Shown here: positions 5,196 through 8,179 of the stretch, one piece after another
Position numbering within the stretch: position 1 is the stretch's first letter
Layout: every line of letters begins with the position of its first letter
From: an uncultured Massilia sp.
GTDB lineage: Bacteria > Pseudomonadota > Gammaproteobacteria > Burkholderiales > Burkholderiaceae
Direction of reading: 5' to 3'
DNA: 8,179 nt
Assembly: GCA_946886065.1 (NCBI GenBank)
Contig: CAMPHU010000203.1
Location: forward strand, 1-8,179
Notes under the pieces: model-generated
What the model saw: the letters and a program-made list of their open reading frames with translations, nothing else
Databases searched by the model: none
What the model was told of the DNA's origin: nothing
Program-made: the position numbers and the translations under genes

Positions 5196-6941
5196 TCAGG
5201 TCAGGTTGCGCAGGAAGTCGAGCAGCACCTGGCCCGCGATCTCGGCGTCGTCCGCCGTCATGGTTTCCAGCGGATTGTGGCTGATGCCGCCGTTGCCGCA
5301 ACGCGTGAACAGCATCGCCACGTCGGTGAGCGCGGCCATGCGCATCGCGTCGTGGCCGGCGCCGGAGGGCAGGTCGAAGCGCGGCAGGCCCGCGCGCACG
5401 GCCGCTTCGCCCAGCCTGTCCATCAGGCGCGGGGCGCAGGGCACGGCGTCGGCTTCCACCAGCTTCCACAGCTTTTCCTCGATGCCGCGCCGGGCGCAGA
5501 TGGCGCTGATACCGGCCAGGATGTCGTCCACCGCCGCCAGGCGCTGGGCGTCGTCGGCCGCGCGGATGTCGAGCGACAGGCGGCAGGCGCCCGGCACCAC
5601 GTTCACGGAGCCGGCGGGCACCTCGAGCTGGCCCACCGTGCCGACCAGGGCGCCGCGCTTGGCGCAGCGCTGCTCGACCAGCAGCACGATTTCAGCGGCG
5701 GCGGCGGCGGCGTCGCGCCGCATGCCCATCGGCGTGGTGCCGGCATGGCTGGCCACGCCCGCCAGCTCCACCAGGTAGCGCGAGCTGCCGGCGATCGCCG
5801 TCACCACGCCCAGCGGCAGGCCGTGCTGCAGCAGCACCGGCCCCTGCTCGATATGGACTTCGACGAAGCCCAGCAGCGAGGCGGGATCGCGTGCAATGGA
5901 AGGAATCGCGGCCGGGTCGTGGCCGGCGGCGGCCAGCGCGTCGCGCATGGTGATGCCTTCCGCATCCTCCTGGTCCAGCAGGGCCATGTCGAAACTGCCC
6001 GTGACCGCACTGCTGCCCAGGAAGGTGCTGCGGAAGCGCACGCCTTCCTCCTCGGCGAAGCCGATCACCTCCAGCCGGAAGGGCAGGCGCTCGCCGCGTC
6101 CGTTCAGGTGGCGCACCAGGGCGATGGGCAGCAGGATGCCGAGCCGGCCGTCGTACTTGCCGCCATTGCGCACCGTATCGTAGTGTGAGCCGGTGACCAG
6201 CGTTTTGGCATCCGCTTGCGCGGCGGCGTAGCGGCCGACCACATTGCCGACCGCGTCGATGTGGACCTCCATGCCGGCGTCCGCCATCCAGTCGGCAAGC
6301 TGCGCGGCCGTGGCGCGGTGGGCCGGCGTCATGTAGGCGCAGGTCAGGTTCGATTCACTGTCGCTGATGGCGCCGAGCTGCTCGGCCCATTCCATGACCT
6401 GAGGCCCGAAGGCAAGGGTGACGCCGAGCAGTTCGTTGAGGCGGATCTCGGCGATGCGGTGCACCTGGCGCAGGCCTTCGCGCAGCTCGTCGGCGCGCTG
6501 GTTCTTCAGGCGGCGCGCGAAGCTGTCGATCACGGCGCGCCGCGTCATCCCGCGCCCGGTCGGCCCCTTGACCGCGAGGATGAAGGGGAAGCCGAATTTG
6601 TCGTTGTACCGGGCGTTGAGGTCCTGCAGCGCGGTGTATTCCTCCGGCGTGCAGCGGTTCAGGCCCGAGCTGGCCTGCTCGCTGGTCGACTCCGCCGTCA
6701 GCTCCCCGGCGACGGCGGCCTTCCCGGCCAGTTCGGGGTGGGCGCGCAGCAGGGCGAGCTGCGCGTCCTCGCCGGCCGTGTCGACCACGGTTTGCAAGGC
6801 CAGCTTGAGCGCGGCCAGGCTGGCGAAGGGCCGCTGCGCGGCCGCCCGTTCGGCGATCCAGGGAGAGTGTTCATAGATGCCGCGCAGGCGCCCGGCAAAG
6901 GCGGGCGCGTCGCAGGCGTTGAGTTCGGTGAGTGTGGTCAT
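5196..6941 (-). CDS. Fused OHCU decarboxylase (UraD) - allantoate amidohydrolase (AllC)-like enzyme
   Basis: This 581-residue cytosolic protein joins two enzymes of ureide catabolism in one frame. Residues 1 to about 172 are OHCU decarboxylase: AHPELAGK (67-74, catalytic His68), TSEQASSGL (86-94), RYNDKFGFPFILAVKG (111-126) and a C-terminal helical RIAEIRLNELL. It converts OHCU to (S)-allantoin. Residues from about 175 to 581 are an M20-type metal amidohydrolase of the allantoate amidohydrolase/N-carbamoyl-amino-acid hydrolase group. Likely metal and catalytic residues are His253, Asp264, the Glu297-299 cluster, His363 and His555, with SHAGTTPM (398-405) and SGAGHDAM (526-533). Next to uraD and puuD, allantoate is the most likely substrate; ureidoglycolate or an N-carbamoyl amino acid remain possible. 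There is almost no linker. The ATG at 6941 matches the UraD N-terminus (MTTLTELNA); an ATG at 6962 with AGGA eleven bases upstream is a possible longer start. The gene lies 73 bases downstream of lysR and 28 upstream of the HIT gene. Confidence 0.9.
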   Translation of the reverse strand: MTTLTELNACDAPAFAGRLRGIYEHSPWIAERAAAQRPFASLAALKLALQTVVDTAGEDAQLALLRAHPELAGKAAVAGELTAESTSEQASSGLNRCTPEEYTALQDLNARYNDKFGFPFILAVKGPTGRGMTRRAVIDSFARRLKNQRADELREGLRQVHRIAEIRLNELLGVTLAFGPQVMEWAEQLGAISDSESNLTCAYMTPAHRATAAQLADWMADAGMEVHIDAVGNVVGRYAAAQADAKTLVTGSHYDTVRNGGKYDGRLGILLPIALVRHLNGRGERLPFRLEVIGFAEEEGVRFRSTFLGSSAVTGSFDMALLDQEDAEGITMRDALAAAGHDPAAIPSIARDPASLLGFVEVHIEQGPVLLQHGLPLGVVTAIAGSSRYLVELAGVASHAGTTPMGMRRDAAAAAAEIVLLVEQRCAKRGALVGTVGQLEVPAGSVNVVPGACRLSLDIRAADDAQRLAAVDDILAGISAICARRGIEEKLWKLVEADAVPCAPRLMDRLGEAAVRAGLPRFDLPSGAGHDAMRMAALTDVAMLFTRCGNGGISHNPLETMTADDAEIAGQVLLDFLRNLT

Positions 6942-6994
6942 GGCCGTCCGTCGTTCGAGCATTGGATGATAAATCCTGCGAGCCCCGCCTTTCA

Positions 6995-7010
6995 TATGCC
7001 GTACCGCATA
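6995..7010. promoter_or_regulatory. Near-perfect 16-base palindrome upstream of uraD-allC
   Basis: TATGC (6995-6999) and GCATA (7006-7010) flank CGTACC. The inner GTAC is itself palindromic, so the whole 16-mer is symmetrical except for one C/C pair. It lies in the 73-base gap between the lysR stop (7015) and the uraD-allC start (6941 or 6962), where an operator or internal promoter would sit. No regulator can be named. Confidence 0.4.
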
Positions 7011-7014
7011 CCCC

Positions 7015-7953
7015 TTATTTTGGCACCAGCGAGCTCGCCGCGCTACTGACCTGGTCGCGCAGCCACTTGTGCTCGGAGGACTGGTGCACGCGCTGGTGCC
7101 ACAGCTGGTAGAAGCGCATCGGCGGGAACTTGATCGGCACGGTAAAACTCTTCAGCGGCAGCGTGTGCTCGTAGAAGCGGATGAACTGCCGCCCCGTCGT
7201 CAGCACCAGGTCGCTCTGGGTCAGCATGTAGGGAATCACGCCGAAGTAGGGCGACTCGACCGCGACCTTGCGCTGCATGCCCTGGCGCTCCAGGAAGGCG
7301 TCGATGACGCCATGGTAGCCCGGCAGCATCTGGGTCGGCGCGACATGGGGCAGGCTCAGGTAGTCCTCGACCGTCATCGCGTCGGTGGCCGTACGCTTCG
7401 CGTAGGGGCTGTCGGCGCGCATGACGCAGGTGATCGGATCCTCGAACAGCTTGGAAATGTGCAGGTGGGGCGGCGGCTCGTCCCAGTTGGCGATCACCAG
7501 GTCCATGTCGCCATCGGACAGCATGCGCAGGTAGTCCAGGCCCGGCCCCAGGCTGTGGATCACCACCTTGCTGTTGGGCGAGCCGCGGCGCAGGGCGGCC
7601 ACCACCTTGGGCAGGAACTGGGTGTCGAGATAGTCCGGCGCGGCGATGTGGAAGGTGCGCGCCGCCTGCTCGGGCACGAAGGGCGACTTCTTGACGAACA
7701 GGCTCTCGGCCTCGTCCAGGATGCGCTTGGCCGGATTCAGCAGGCTTTCGCCATGCTGGGTGGGCACCATGCCGCGCGCGCCGCGCACCAGCAGCGGGTC
7801 GCCGGTCAGCTCGCGCAGCTTGCGCAGCGAGGCCGAGATCGAGGGCTGGGGCTGGTTCAGCTTGAGCGCGACACGGGACACGTTCTTTTCTACCAGCAAC
7901 AGATACAGGATGCGGATCAGGTGCAGGTCGAGGTGCTGGGGCAGGCTGGACAT
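7015..7953 (-). CDS. LysR-family regulator divergent from puuD
   Basis: This 312-residue protein is a full-length LysR regulator. The N-terminal DLHLIRILYLLLVEKNVSRV, the helix-turn-helix around residues 24-43 (QPQPSISASLRKLREL) and DPLLVRGARGMVPTQHGE (52-69) resemble the NahR/LinR-like branch. A substrate-binding-type effector domain begins near residue 95 (RTFHIAAPDYL). The ATG at 7953 is chosen because MSSLPQHLDLHLIRIL is a normal family start; a TTG at 7968 would add five residues, and neither has a good Shine-Dalgarno. It is divergent from puuD and directly upstream of uraD-allC on its own strand, so it is the natural candidate for urate or ureide control of both sides. The inducer is not known from sequence. 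Confidence 0.9.
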   Translation of the reverse strand: MSSLPQHLDLHLIRILYLLLVEKNVSRVALKLNQPQPSISASLRKLRELTGDPLLVRGARGMVPTQHGESLLNPAKRILDEAESLFVKKSPFVPEQAARTFHIAAPDYLDTQFLPKVVAALRRGSPNSKVVIHSLGPGLDYLRMLSDGDMDLVIANWDEPPPHLHISKLFEDPITCVMRADSPYAKRTATDAMTVEDYLSLPHVAPTQMLPGYHGVIDAFLERQGMQRKVAVESPYFGVIPYMLTQSDLVLTTGRQFIRFYEHTLPLKSFTVPIKFPPMRFYQLWHQRVHQSSEHKWLRDQVSSAASSLVPK

Positions 7954-8054
7954 CGTTGCGTATATCAAGATGGATATGTCGAATATACGCTAGTTTTCAT
8001 GTTGTTGTTGTGGAATCGGTTTATTGTCGAGGCATTCCATCAACAGGAAGCTCC
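7954..8054. promoter_or_regulatory. lysR/puuD divergent control region with operator-like dyads
   Basis: This AT-rich 101-base intergenic region holds a perfect 8-bp inverted repeat, GCGTATAT (7958-7965) and ATATACGC (7983-7990), with a 17-base spacer. Nested inside is ATATC-N6-GATAT (7962-7977). TAT-N7-ATA at 7975-7987 matches the LysR T-N11-A form (T7975, A7987). The cluster lies just upstream of the lysR start and about 65-97 bases before the puuD ATG, a usual position for LysR activation and autoregulation sites. I found no convincing -35/-10 pair for puuD. A short GTT repeat occupies 8001-8009. Confidence 0.6.
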
Positions 8055-8179
8055 ATGGACGTGTCCGGCTATTTGACCCCGTATGCTCTCGAGTGGCTGA
8101 ACCTGCTCGTGCGCTGGCTGCACCTCATCACCGGCATCGCCTGGATCGGCGCGTCCTTCTATTTCGTCTGGCTCGACAA
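8055..8179 (+). CDS. puuD: Urate hydroxylase PuuD, N-terminal part (cut by window end)
   Basis: Only the first 41 residues are present, but they are characteristic: ALEWLNLLVRWLHLITGIAW (11-30), then IGASFYFVWLD (31-41), forms the first membrane helix of the PuuD urate hydroxylase family. I recall the family as membrane-bound, with about eight helices and a C-terminal cytochrome c domain. PuuD oxidises urate to 5-hydroxyisourate and feeds electrons to the respiratory chain, replacing soluble uricase. The ATG at 8055 is preceded by AGGAAG with AGGA six bases upstream. The gene is divergent from the LysR regulator and probably starts a plus-strand operon beyond the window. Its product leads, after one hydrolysis, to the substrate of the UraD domain encoded on the other side of the regulator. 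Confidence 0.85.
   Translation, partial: MDVSGYLTPYALEWLNLLVRWLHLITGIAWIGASFYFVWLD

Noticed and set aside
5187..6188. Plus-strand open frame of about 333 codons opposite the AllC part
   Set aside because: Composition (His, Gln, Gly, Arg-rich) is that of a complement of conserved coding sequence; the minus strand carries all the metal-ligand motifs.
8001..8010. GTT triplet repeat before puuD
   Set aside because: Only three units; too short to suggest phase variation or any repeat element.
7069..8076. Plus-strand open frame opposite the second LysR gene and running into the puuD start
   Set aside because: It is antisense to a full-length LysR gene, lacks a domain, and would cross the divergent control region and overlap the true puuD start in another frame.
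1..8179. Search for CRISPR arrays, insertion sequences, tRNA or rRNA genes
   Set aside because: No regularly spaced repeats, transposase-like frames, terminal inverted repeats or tRNA/rRNA signatures were seen on either strand.

Overview
The window is GC-rich with strongly GC-biased third codon positions. The gene families and protein style (PuuD-type urate hydroxylase, UraD/AllC-type ureide enzymes, NCS1 permease, paired LysR regulators, HIT protein) suggest a betaproteobacterium, most likely Burkholderiales and close to Oxalobacteraceae such as Massilia or Duganella. This placement is inferred from remembered family resemblance, not from a search.

Layout. Positions 1-161 hold at most the tail of an upstream gene and a leader. 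An orphan flavoprotein (162-1130, +), related to the NAD(P)H:FAD half of dihydropyrimidine dehydrogenase (PreT) but lacking its Fe-S domain, is followed by an NCS1 nucleobase/hydantoin/allantoin-type permease (1196-2677, +, GTG start). A LysR regulator (2637-3548, -) converges on the permease with a 41-base overlap. It diverges from a small secreted protein of unknown function (3644-4285, +). Then come three abutting small inverted repeats (4311-4349) and a small membrane protein (4409-5002, +) whose 3' part runs antisense through a HIT-family gene (4745-5167, -).

The right third is a purine-ureide degradation locus. On the minus strand, in transcription order, are a LysR regulator (7953-7015), a fused OHCU decarboxylase-allantoate amidohydrolase (6941-5196) and the HIT gene. 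Divergent from the LysR gene starts puuD (8055 onward, +), a membrane urate hydroxylase cut by the window edge. The 101-base puuD/lysR intergenic region carries a perfect 8-bp inverted repeat and a T-N11-A LysR-type box.

How the genes fit together. PuuD would oxidise urate to 5-hydroxyisourate. A hydrolase not seen here would give OHCU, and the UraD half of the fusion would give (S)-allantoin. An allantoinase not seen here would give allantoate, and the AllC half would remove ammonia and carbon dioxide. The divergent LysR probably senses an intermediate. The NCS1 permease could import a purine, allantoin, hydantoin or pyrimidine. The most notable points are the UraD-AllC fusion joining non-consecutive steps, the PreT-like protein without its electron-transfer domain, the operator-like palindromes, and the deep antisense overlap at 4745-5002. 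I see no RNA genes, insertion sequences or CRISPR arrays, and no gene-free stretch longer than 300 bases.
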